A stretch of DNA of 64,000 nt, from the NCBI RefSeq assembly GCF_042427745.1, contig NZ_JBHMFA010000005.1; one strand, given 5' to 3'. The notes below the pieces were generated by a model, which searched no databases, had not been told where the DNA came from, and worked only from the letters and a program-made list of their open reading frames with translations. The position numbers and the translations under genes were made by a program. Positions 36,446 through 43,791 of the stretch are shown piece by piece; positions within the stretch are counted from its first letter, which is position 1; the number at the start of each line of letters is the position of its first letter. The DNA is from Algibacter miyuki. GTDB taxonomy: Bacteria > Bacteroidota > Bacteroidia > Flavobacteriales > Flavobacteriaceae.

Positions 36446-38431
36446 ATGAAACGAATAATACTAGTCATTCTTTTATTTGGAACATTCGCAAATGCCCAAA
36501 ATAAGACGATAAAAAGCGACAGCTTAGATGTTGTTTTAGATGAAGTTTTAATTATTGCTGCTAAAAAATCAAAAATAGAAACAGACATGAAAATGGCCGT
36601 TTCAGTTGATGAATTTTTGGCTTCTAATGCGAACATCAGCTTTATTAAACGTGGTGCTTACGCTTGGGAACCTTTACTTAATAATATGAGTACGGAACGT
36701 TCGACCGTTACCATAGACGGGATGCATATTTTTGGAGCCTGTACCGATAAAATGGACCCGGTAACATCTTATGTGGAGAGTAATAATCTTTCTGATATTG
36801 ATGTGAAATCTGGACAAGAAGGAAGTTTGCATGGAGCAACTGTTGCAGGAAGTATCGATTTAAAACGAAAAAGTACCGCTTTCGGACTTAGCAAAAAATG
36901 GACTGGTGCCTACCAAACCGGTTTTGAGTTTAATAACAATCAAATTTTCAACCTTGGTAATTTGGCGTATTCTAGCGACAAACTTGTAGCCGAGGGGAGT
37001 ATTTCCTATAGAAAAGCAGAAAATTACAGTTACGGAAATAACGATGAAGTAAACCACTCGCAATACGATAAATTCAACACCTCATTAGGCGTAGCGTACA
37101 AAACGAGTGAATTATCATCCTTACGGGTAGATGCTATTTTTGATAAAGCAAAAGATGTAGGTTACCCAGCACTTCCTATGGATTTATCGCTTTCTAGAGC
37201 CCTAATTACATCGGCTGCATACAAGCAGTTTTTTGAAACCGGACTCGTAAAAGTTTGGGATACTAAAGTTTATTTTAATGCTGTTGAGCATTATATGGAT
37301 GATACAACCCGACCAGAAAATTTGGTTCATATGGATATGCCAGGCTGGAGTACAACCTATGGTTTGGTTTCTAAAGTAAATCTGAAAAAAGAAAACTATT
37401 CCTCAGAAATACAGTTAAACGCTTACAATAATTTATCTATCGCTGAAATGAGGATGTATCCTCAAGACCGAAGCGAAAGAACGATGTTTGCTTATAGCTG
37501 GCCTTGGGTTACCACACGTTACGCTGGGCTTTCCATGAGTAATTCTTGGGATATTTCTAAAAAAAGTCAGCTTAATTATGGAGGTACTTTAGGTGTAAAC
37601 TATAATTATTCCAAGTATGCAGAATTTAACTGGATTTTCCATCCAGGAGCTTCACAGGAAAAAACACGATTTTTACCAAACCTATATACAAGTTATCAAT
37701 TAAATGTAGGTGACTTCAATTTTTCTGCTGGTGGCGGTTATGGGCACAGAGCGCCTTCTGTTTCTGAAGGTTATGGCTATTATATTTATAATAGTTTTGA
37801 TCGTTACGATTACATCGGGAATCCAGATTTAGAAAATGAAATTTCTTATGAGGCTAATGCGAATGTTGGTTTCAAAAACAAAAAAGGCGGCATTCAAGCG
37901 AAAGTGAATTATTTCTATATTCAGAATTACATCATCGGAAGAATTTTAAGCCAAGGAAGCCCGATGAATTATCAATCGGTTGGTGTAAAAGGTTATACTT
38001 CTTTGGACTATGCCACATTATTCAATTTGTCCATGAATGCCAATTACACGCTTTTAGATAATTTACATTGGAAAGGTACCATGACTTATGCTAGAGGATT
38101 AGATGATAATAAAAATAACTTACCATTTATCCGTCCGTTAAGTTATCAAACGTCTTTGCATTTTTCATATAAAAAAATCGGTTTCCTAACAGCTCTAAAT
38201 GGCGATGTAAAGCAACTTAATTACAGTCCGGAATACGGCGAAGACGAAACGCCATCTTACACAAACTGGAACCTTTCCGCAGATTATACATTTTACATTA
38301 ACAATTACAAAACGGTTTTTCAAATTGGTGCCGAAAATCTGTTTAATGAATATTATAGCACCTACGCCGATTGGGGAAATATCCCCCGAATGGGACGTAA
38401 CATTTTTACGTCTTTAAAAGTGAATTTTTAA
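36446..38431 (+). CDS. OprC-like TonB-dependent copper receptor
   Basis: 661 residues from the ATG at 36446, chosen because it begins the signal peptide MKRIILVILLFGTFANAQ. Plug domain about 45-145 (TVTIDGMHIFGACTDKMDP; GSLHGATVAGSIDLKRK), then a 22-strand-type barrel ending in a terminal Phe (FTSLKVNF). Copper signature: Cys99 and Met103 (CTDKM, the CxxxM half) and His282 and Met284 (HYM, the HxM half). The 183-residue spacing is close to the 180 in Pseudomonas OprC (Cys143/Met147, His323/Met325), where these residues bind Cu(I). No N-terminal carboxypeptidase-like domain. Second gene of the copper operon. Confidence 0.9.
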   Translation: MKRIILVILLFGTFANAQNKTIKSDSLDVVLDEVLIIAAKKSKIETDMKMAVSVDEFLASNANISFIKRGAYAWEPLLNNMSTERSTVTIDGMHIFGACTDKMDPVTSYVESNNLSDIDVKSGQEGSLHGATVAGSIDLKRKSTAFGLSKKWTGAYQTGFEFNNNQIFNLGNLAYSSDKLVAEGSISYRKAENYSYGNNDEVNHSQYDKFNTSLGVAYKTSELSSLRVDAIFDKAKDVGYPALPMDLSLSRALITSAAYKQFFETGLVKVWDTKVYFNAVEHYMDDTTRPENLVHMDMPGWSTTYGLVSKVNLKKENYSSEIQLNAYNNLSIAEMRMYPQDRSERTMFAYSWPWVTTRYAGLSMSNSWDISKKSQLNYGGTLGVNYNYSKYAEFNWIFHPGASQEKTRFLPNLYTSYQLNVGDFNFSAGGGYGHRAPSVSEGYGYYIYNSFDRYDYIGNPDLENEISYEANANVGFKNKKGGIQAKVNYFYIQNYIIGRILSQGSPMNYQSVGVKGYTSLDYATLFNLSMNANYTLLDNLHWKGTMTYARGLDDNKNNLPFIRPLSYQTSLHFSYKKIGFLTALNGDVKQLNYSPEYGEDETPSYTNWNLSADYTFYINNYKTVFQIGAENLFNEYYSTYADWGNIPRMGRNIFTSLKVNF

Positions 38432-38471
38432 ACATTAATAATAAAAGAAAATAACCATTAAAATTACAAAA

Positions 38472-39344
38472 ATGAAAAATTTAAAAAAGTTCCTATTCTT
38501 ATCTCTTATCACATTAGCAATCGTTTCTTGTAGCGACGACGACGTTCCTGTAGCTAACAACGTCACTTTAGAATTCAATAACACCTTCGGAGACTCGACT
38601 ATTATATTGGGAGACGCAACTTCTACAGATGCCACAGTAAACACCTCAACAGCAGGTCAAGTACATCACTTTGAAGAATTAAAATATGTTATTAGTAACA
38701 TTCGTCTTGTTAATGCAGAAGGTATTGAAATTCCTTATAATGTAAACAATTTAGATACTGGAGCAACAGTTATCGATCAGTCTAAAGAAGAAACATTACA
38801 ATATGTATTAAGCAATATTCCTTCTACAGAATACACTCAAATAAAATTTGGATTGGGAGTAAAAACAGAATTAAACACGTTAGACGAAGTTAGTTTTCCT
38901 AATTTTTACGCAGCAACTGGAGCAAACGATACAGAAATGCATTGGGAATGGGGAACCGGATACCGTTTTACAAAAATTGAAGGTTTTTATGGTGACGATA
39001 ACCTAGAATTATCTTTCCATTCTGGTAGTACAGTAGAAGGAACTCAAGGAGACGAAAGCACATACACACAAGGGGTTGATGCTTATAGAAATATCATTTT
39101 AGACCTTCCTACAAATGCTATGGTAGGTAACAGTGCGCCTAAAATTATAATTAAAGCCGATTTTAATGCTTTTTTAAGTGGTGCATCAAATACAGTGACA
39201 TTAGTTTCAACTACAAATATTACAAATAACGCAACACCAAGTGCGCATACAGCCACAGAAATGATGAAGTTTGTTGATAATATTGGTGGTAATGGCACAA
39301 CAGATCTTACAGGTATGTTTTCTATAACTGCTGTAGAAAATTAA
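38472..39344 (+). CDS. mbnP: MbnP-like copper-binding lipoprotein
   Basis: 290 residues. Lipoprotein signal with Cys20 (LAIVSCSDDD). MbnP family pattern: LEFNNTFG, HHFEELKYVISNIRLVNAEG, IKFGLGV, and the Trp-rich MHWEWGTGYRFTKIEG at residues 156-171. In characterised MbnP the partner MbnH oxidises a Trp to kynurenine, creating a copper site; Trp158 or Trp160 are candidates here. Periplasmic or surface copper carrier, 40 bp downstream of the receptor gene and followed by mbnH. Confidence 0.88.
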   Translation: MKNLKKFLFLSLITLAIVSCSDDDVPVANNVTLEFNNTFGDSTIILGDATSTDATVNTSTAGQVHHFEELKYVISNIRLVNAEGIEIPYNVNNLDTGATVIDQSKEETLQYVLSNIPSTEYTQIKFGLGVKTELNTLDEVSFPNFYAATGANDTEMHWEWGTGYRFTKIEGFYGDDNLELSFHSGSTVEGTQGDESTYTQGVDAYRNIILDLPTNAMVGNSAPKIIIKADFNAFLSGASNTVTLVSTTNITNNATPSAHTATEMMKFVDNIGGNGTTDLTGMFSITAVEN

Positions 39345-39355
39345 ACTCAAATTTT

Positions 39356-39392
39356 AGAGCTGGCTTTGATAAAACATCAAGCCAGCTCTTTT
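39356..39392 (+). terminator. Strong hairpin between mbnP and mbnH
   Basis: AGAGCTGGCTT(t)GAT (39356-39370) pairs with ATCAAGCCAGCTCT (39376-39389) around an AAAAC loop, then TTTTAATATT. A 14-bp G+C-rich stem with one bulge. It could partly terminate transcription after mbnP or stabilise the upstream mRNA. Confidence 0.7.
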
Positions 39393-39419
39393 AATATTGC
39401 ACCAAACACCTTATTTATA

Positions 39420-40442
39420 ATGAAAAATCTAATAAGAATTAGCTTTCTTTTACTGTTACTAACATCTTGTAACAATGACGACTTTGAGCCAATTTCTTAT
39501 GACAATCCTGAAATATCATTGAATATACCTTTGGGTTTTCCAGAGTTAAATGGTACAGTATCTACCAATACACCAACACTATACGGCGTTGAATTGGGTG
39601 AAAAACTATTCAACGAAAAAAAATTAAGTGCAGATAATAGCATATCCTGCGCCAGTTGCCATATGCAAGAAAATGCTTTTGCCGATCACAACACAAAAGG
39701 CATTGGAATTGAAGACCGAATTGGACTTCGCAATGCGCCACCAGTTCAAAACATGGCTTTTATGAAGGTTTATAATTGGGACGGAAACAAGCTTCAATTA
39801 GAAGCACAACCCCTAGTTCCTATTATAACATATGAAGAAATGGATTCTTCTATTTTAAATGTTATCAGTAAAATTGAAACCGATGAAGATTATATTGAAT
39901 TATTCTACAAAGCTTTCGGAGATAATAATATTACTGCTGATAGAATTTATAACAGTATCGCGCAATATGAATACACACTGATTTCAGCAAATAGTAAATA
40001 CGACAAAGTAAAACGAAATGAAGGAGAAACATTTACTGAAAGTGAAACTCAAGGCTATCAAATTTTTAAGGATAAATGTATTAGTTGCCATAGTACCGAA
40101 TTGTTTACCGATCAAAGTTTTAGAAATATTGGATTCCCTATAAATCCAGATACAGAAGAAGCTGGACGCGCAAGAGTATCGGGCGCAACAGAAGATTATA
40201 TGCGTTTTAGAGTCCCTTCTTTAAGAAACATTGAATACACAGCGCCTTATGGTAGTTTCGGACAATTCGCCTCTTTAAATGAACTTTTAGATTATTTAAA
40301 TAATGGTGTTCTTGAAGCCGATAATTTAGATCCTATTTTAAAAGACAATAACAATAAAATTCCTTTAACGGAAGCAGAAAAAAGCAACCTCATATCATTT
40401 ATGAAAACCTTAAGTGATACCGAATTTATTGGCCTGCAATAA
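39420..40442 (+). CDS. mbnH: MbnH-like di-haem peroxidase (MauG/bCcP superfamily)
   Basis: 340 residues from the ATG at 39420; an upstream TTG lies inside the hairpin. Lipoprotein signal with Cys17 (LLLLTSCNND). Two c-type haem motifs: CASCH at 77-81 and CISCH at 220-224, plus the bCcP pattern VPSLRNIEYTAPYGSFGQF. MbnH uses a bis-Fe(IV) state to oxidise Trp on MbnP to kynurenine. The paired MbnP gene directly upstream favours MbnH over an ordinary cytochrome c peroxidase. Last gene of the copper operon. Confidence 0.88.
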   Translation: MKNLIRISFLLLLLTSCNNDDFEPISYDNPEISLNIPLGFPELNGTVSTNTPTLYGVELGEKLFNEKKLSADNSISCASCHMQENAFADHNTKGIGIEDRIGLRNAPPVQNMAFMKVYNWDGNKLQLEAQPLVPIITYEEMDSSILNVISKIETDEDYIELFYKAFGDNNITADRIYNSIAQYEYTLISANSKYDKVKRNEGETFTESETQGYQIFKDKCISCHSTELFTDQSFRNIGFPINPDTEEAGRARVSGATEDYMRFRVPSLRNIEYTAPYGSFGQFASLNELLDYLNNGVLEADNLDPILKDNNNKIPLTEAEKSNLISFMKTLSDTEFIGLQ

Positions 40443-40501
40443 AACTGCTCTCTTATTATGACCTCTGTTAAAAATTACAGAAACTCAGATTATAGATAGA
40501 C

Positions 40502-40530
40502 AAAAAAAAGCGACCTATTAAGGTCGCTTA
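40502..40530. terminator. Bidirectional terminator between mbnH and a small gene
   Basis: AAGCGACCT (40508-40516) and AGGTCGCTT (40521-40529) form a perfect 9-bp stem with an ATTA loop. An A run on the left is a T run on the minus strand; the right side is AT-rich. Confidence 0.8.
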
Positions 40531-40534
40531 TCTT

Positions 40535-40732
40535 TTAATGCTTTAAATATATCATGCATTTATCTAATTCAGGGTTTTGCTGTACTAATGACTGTATGAA
40601 GATTCTTAGTTCTTCAATCTCATAAGGCAATAATCTATTTACCGCCTTCTGTACTTCTTTGCAAAACAACGATGCGTCGAAACTGACTTTATTAAGTACT
40701 GTTTTTGTGTACTCAAACATTGCTCTTGACAT
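40535..40732 (-). CDS. Small conserved flavobacterial protein of unknown function
   Basis: 65 residues: MSRAMFEYTKTVLNKVSFDA at the start, ending CMIYLKH. It is soluble and mostly helical, with two Cys (24 and 59). Evidence that it is real: good composition, a terminator immediately after the stop, no conflicting gene, and similarity to small proteins I recall as widespread in Flavobacteriaceae with the same FEYTKTVL and LLPYEIEEL motifs. No domain or function can be assigned. Confidence 0.8.
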   Translation of the reverse strand: MSRAMFEYTKTVLNKVSFDASLFCKEVQKAVNRLLPYEIEELRIFIQSLVQQNPELDKCMIYLKH

Positions 40733-41011
40733 AATGTTATTTAGGATTAAGGTTTATAATAAAAAGTATAATTATAATATAGGCGTTGGTTTTAGTTTAG
40801 ATTATAAATTTAATGAATTTTAATTAAGATTTTTAAATTTTTGATAACATTAACATATAATTAATGCTTAATTAATATTGAGATTTGCGATTTTATGTCT
40901 CGTTCAGTTTTTATCTTTTATTTAAGTAGCAAAATAGAAAATACGACAAAACAACTGCATTACCAAAGCTTTACGGATTATTGCTTTAAATACTAGTTGT
41001 GTTGTTTTAGA
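40733..41011. other. AT-rich intergenic region, no gene
   Basis: About 280 bases between the start of the small gene and the terminator of the AIM24 gene. No credible frame, repeat or RNA structure recognised. Confidence 0.55.
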
Positions 41012-41041
41012 TAAAAAAACAGCTTAAGAAATTCTTAAGCT
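41012..41041 (-). terminator. Intrinsic terminator of the AIM24-like gene
   Basis: AGCTTAAGAA (41021-41030) pairs with TTCTTAAGCT (41032-41041) in a tight hairpin; the A run at 41013-41019 is the T run on the minus strand. Confidence 0.75.
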
Positions 41042-41067
41042 ATTTCGGTTTATAATATTCTGTGTGT

Positions 41068-41868
41068 TTAAAACTTGTTATCGCCATCCAATAAATCGCC
41101 TATACCTCCAAGAATACTGCCCTCGCCTTTAGAACTGCCACCAGATCGTGGTGCCGATGCTAAAACTCGACCTGCCAATCTGCTAAATGGTAAAGACTGA
41201 ATATATACGGTTCCTGGACCTTGTAATTTTGCAAAAAACAAGCCTTCGCCCCCAAATACAGTATTTTTAATACCTCCAATAAACTCGATATCGTAATTTA
41301 CGGTTTGATCGAAACCAACAATGCACCCCGTATCAACTCTTAGCGTTTCCCCTGCTCGTAATTCTTTTTTAGCCATAGTACCACCTGCATGAACAAATGC
41401 CATACCGTCGCCTTCTAATTTTTGCATAATAAAACCTTCACCTCCAAAAAGCCCTCGTCCTAATTTTTTAGAAAACTCAATACCTACACTTACACCTTTT
41501 GCGGCACACAAAAAGGCATCTTTCTGGCAAATAAATTTCCCGCCAAATTGCGATAAATCTATAGGCACTATTTTTCCAGGATATGGAGATGCAAAGGATA
41601 CTTTTCGTTTTCCTATTACGGTATTATAAAAAGCGGTCATAAATAAACTTTCACCAGTTAAAATACGCTTTCCTGCACCTAAAATTTTACCTAAAAAACC
41701 TGAATCTTTCTGAGAACCATCTCCAAAAATAGTTTCCATATTAATACCATCGTCCATCATCATGAAGCTTCCGGCTTCAGCAATTACCCCTTCTTCCGGA
41801 TCTAGTTCAATTTCTACAAATTGCATTTCTTCTCCGTAAATTTGATAGTCTATTTCGTGTGCTGTCAT
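41068..41868 (-). CDS. AIM24 / TIGR00266 family protein
   Basis: 266 residues. Soluble double beta-helix-like protein with the glycine-rich family pattern: VIAEAGSFMMMDDGI, GESLFMTAFYN, FSKKLGRGLFGGEGFIMQKL, GDGMAFVHAGGTM, LRVDTGCIVGFD and NTVFGGEGLFFAKLQGPGTV. The C-terminal 25 residues are a low-complexity Gly/Ser tail. The family is named after a yeast mitochondrial protein and has no settled bacterial function. Next to the DUF4442 gene but 158 bp apart, so co-transcription is uncertain. Confidence 0.92.
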   Translation of the reverse strand: MTAHEIDYQIYGEEMQFVEIELDPEEGVIAEAGSFMMMDDGINMETIFGDGSQKDSGFLGKILGAGKRILTGESLFMTAFYNTVIGKRKVSFASPYPGKIVPIDLSQFGGKFICQKDAFLCAAKGVSVGIEFSKKLGRGLFGGEGFIMQKLEGDGMAFVHAGGTMAKKELRAGETLRVDTGCIVGFDQTVNYDIEFIGGIKNTVFGGEGLFFAKLQGPGTVYIQSLPFSRLAGRVLASAPRSGGSSKGEGSILGGIGDLLDGDNKF

Positions 41869-42026
41869 TTTTAAAACGTTTATTTTATTAAAAAGATTTA
41901 TTCAATTATATGCGTAATTATTTATTTGTTGGCTTAATTCTAGTTTGTTACAGTGTATTTGTAAAAAAGTTATAAAAACCAGTTAAACAAAGGTTTTAAG
42001 AAGAAAAACTAATTATTAAAACCATT

Positions 42027-42488
42027 TTATTTTGCCGCTTTCAACTTAACACTCCATTGAAATTTAAAGGTTGAAACCACTACACCGTCTTCGTTTACTC
42101 CAACGGATTCTACCCAAAGCGTTTGCCCCTCGCCTGTTTCTATGGCATTATTTAAAGCTTTGTCTATTAAAGCGCCGTCCTTGCATGTAAATATAATTCG
42201 ACCGGTTGCCTTTTTGGTAAATGTTGCCGTTTGCGAAGTGACCAACATGGATATGCGTTTTCCTGAATCTTGAATTTTTCCTATCATTAAAGCGCCTGTT
42301 GAAAACTCGGCTGCCATACCTTGAACAGCCCAAAACATAGACTTAAACGGGTTTTGGTTAATCCATTTATGCTTTACGGTTACTAAACATTTTTGGTCAT
42401 CGATATGCTTTGTTTTTACACCACAAAAATAAGCTGCAGGTAATTTAAACATGGTGTAGGCATTTAGTTTCTTGGGTGTTAAGGTCAT
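42027..42488 (-). CDS. DUF4442 hotdog-fold thioesterase-like protein
   Basis: 153 residues. Pattern of the DUF4442 branch of hotdog thioesterases: KTKHIDDQKCLVTVKHKWIN, NPFKSMFWAVQGMAAEFSTG (the long central helix) and TATFTKKATGRIIFTCKDG. Such proteins probably hydrolyse an acyl-CoA, but no substrate is known and the catalytic residue is not obvious here. Cytoplasmic. Confidence 0.9.
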   Translation of the reverse strand: MTLTPKKLNAYTMFKLPAAYFCGVKTKHIDDQKCLVTVKHKWINQNPFKSMFWAVQGMAAEFSTGALMIGKIQDSGKRISMLVTSQTATFTKKATGRIIFTCKDGALIDKALNNAIETGEGQTLWVESVGVNEDGVVVSTFKFQWSVKLKAAK

Positions 42489-42764
42489 TTTTAAAAGTTT
42501 AAGTTTTCACGAAGTTATGAAAAATAATTAGTAGTTTACTTCTTAATATTGAAGACTGTTATGGTAGTAGGATTAAGCACAAAGCCCGATTAACGCTTTA
42601 TTATTTTTAACCAACCAAAGACGTTTTAAATGAAAGACCACCTTTACTTCCAGGCTTATACGTATTGTTTTACAGATGTTTAGAACAAATATAAAGCTGA
42701 TTGATTTTGTTAAAATTATGTTAATTTACAGTACTATGCGTAACAAAGTACCTTCTTTTAGACA
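42489..42764. other. Divergent intergenic region upstream of the DUF4870 gene
   Basis: About 275 AT-rich bases. No credible gene. Contains the promoter of the right-hand gene at its end; no clear box for the DUF4442 gene. Confidence 0.5.
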
Positions 42765-42772
42765 TATATTTG
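42765..42772 (+). promoter_or_regulatory. Putative -7 box (TATATTTG) of the DUF4870 gene
   Basis: TATATTTG matches TAnnTTTG, 29 bp before the ATG. Confidence 0.45.
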
Positions 42773-42801
42773 CATAAGAAACTATTATATGTTTTAAAAT
42801 T

Positions 42802-43239
42802 ATGCTAGATAACCACCAAAAAAACATCGCAACATTTATTCATTTATCAACTTTTAGTCGGTTCTTTTTTCCGTTTGGAAATTTTATTGGGCCCATTGTT
42901 TTATGGGTTACGAATAAGGATAAATCGGATTTTATAGATCGCCACGGCAAACAGGCTATTAATTTCCAGGTAAGTATTTTACTTTACGCTGTTATTATTG
43001 GTTCGCTAACAGTACCCTTGTTTATTTTCAAAATTTTTAATGGTATTGATTTTAATGGGTTTCAGAGTTTTCACTTTAGCATTGGCAAACCATCGCCTCT
43101 ACTTTATATTGGCGGATTTTTAGGCGCGGTTGCTATTATCGGTTTTATTTTGGAATTGGTTTGTATTGTTAAGGCGAGTTTAAAAGCTAGAGATGGCGAA
43201 ATGTATAAATATCCGTTTACAATTCAGTTTTTAAAATAA
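42802..43239 (+). CDS. DUF4870 membrane protein
   Basis: 145 residues with four hydrophobic segments. DUF4870 pattern: NIATFIHLSTFSRFFFPFGN, GPIVLWVTNKDKSDFIDRHG followed by KQAINFQ, and VCIVKASLKARDGEMYKYPF at the end. Function unknown; often found near PspC or PadR genes, as here. Followed by a dispersed repeat, so it probably has its own transcript. Confidence 0.9.
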   Translation: MLDNHQKNIATFIHLSTFSRFFFPFGNFIGPIVLWVTNKDKSDFIDRHGKQAINFQVSILLYAVIIGSLTVPLFIFKIFNGIDFNGFQSFHFSIGKPSPLLYIGGFLGAVAIIGFILELVCIVKASLKARDGEMYKYPFTIQFLK

Positions 43240-43276
43240 GCTATTGGCATACTGAAGTCCAAAAACTTGGCAAATA

Positions 43277-43374
43277 TGCCCGCGTTAGGGATTGTAGCGG
43301 CATCCTTTTTTGCCATTAAAAGGAAAAAAGATATAGCGTAAAGCCCGACCCGGAGGGAAACGCCCAAAACATAA
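43277..43374. repeat. Dispersed intergenic palindromic element, copy 2
   Basis: Contains TGTAGCGGCATCCTTTTTTG and AAAAAAGATATAGCGTAAAG, matching the arms of copy 1 (30605-30752), but with only about 15 bp between the arms. The outer ends (GCCCGCGTTAGGG and CCCGACCCGGAGGGAAACG) are G+C-rich, unlike the surroundings. Between the DUF4870 and PadR genes. Confidence 0.7.
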
Positions 43375-43446
43375 ATTTCATCAAAATAATCATCAATAAA
43401 TCAATCAAAAAATGAACAGTTTCACAAAATTTAAATGCTTTAGAAT

Positions 43447-43791
43447 ATGAAGATAGAAAACACGAAAGCACAGATGCGTAAAGGCGTTTTGGAATTTTGC
43501 ATACTGTCGGTGTTGAAAGACGACGATGCGTATGTGGCAGAAATTTTGAGCACTTTAAAAGACGCTAAACTGCTGGTTGTGGAAGGCACAATTTACCCGT
43601 TGCTTACCCGACTTAAAAATGCAGGGCTTTTAAATTACAGATGGGAAGAATCGACCTCTGGACCGCCACGTAAATACTATAGTTTAACCGAAACGGGAAA
43701 GCTATTTTTAACTGAATTAAGCACGACTTGGAATGAATTACACCATGCCGTAACCCTTGTAACTAGCCAAAAAACAACAAAAAATGAATAA
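43447..43791 (+). CDS. PadR-family transcriptional regulator
   Basis: 114 residues. Winged helix-turn-helix of the short PadR type: MRKGVLEFCILSVLKDDDAY, YVAEILSTLKDAKLLVVEGT, IYPLLTRLKNAGLLNYRWEE and GPPRKYYSLTETGKLFL. Its stop overlaps the start of the PspC gene (ATGAATAA at 43784-43791), so the two are translated together. It probably autoregulates this cluster. Confidence 0.95.
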   Translation: MKIENTKAQMRKGVLEFCILSVLKDDDAYVAEILSTLKDAKLLVVEGTIYPLLTRLKNAGLLNYRWEESTSGPPRKYYSLTETGKLFLTELSTTWNELHHAVTLVTSQKTTKNE

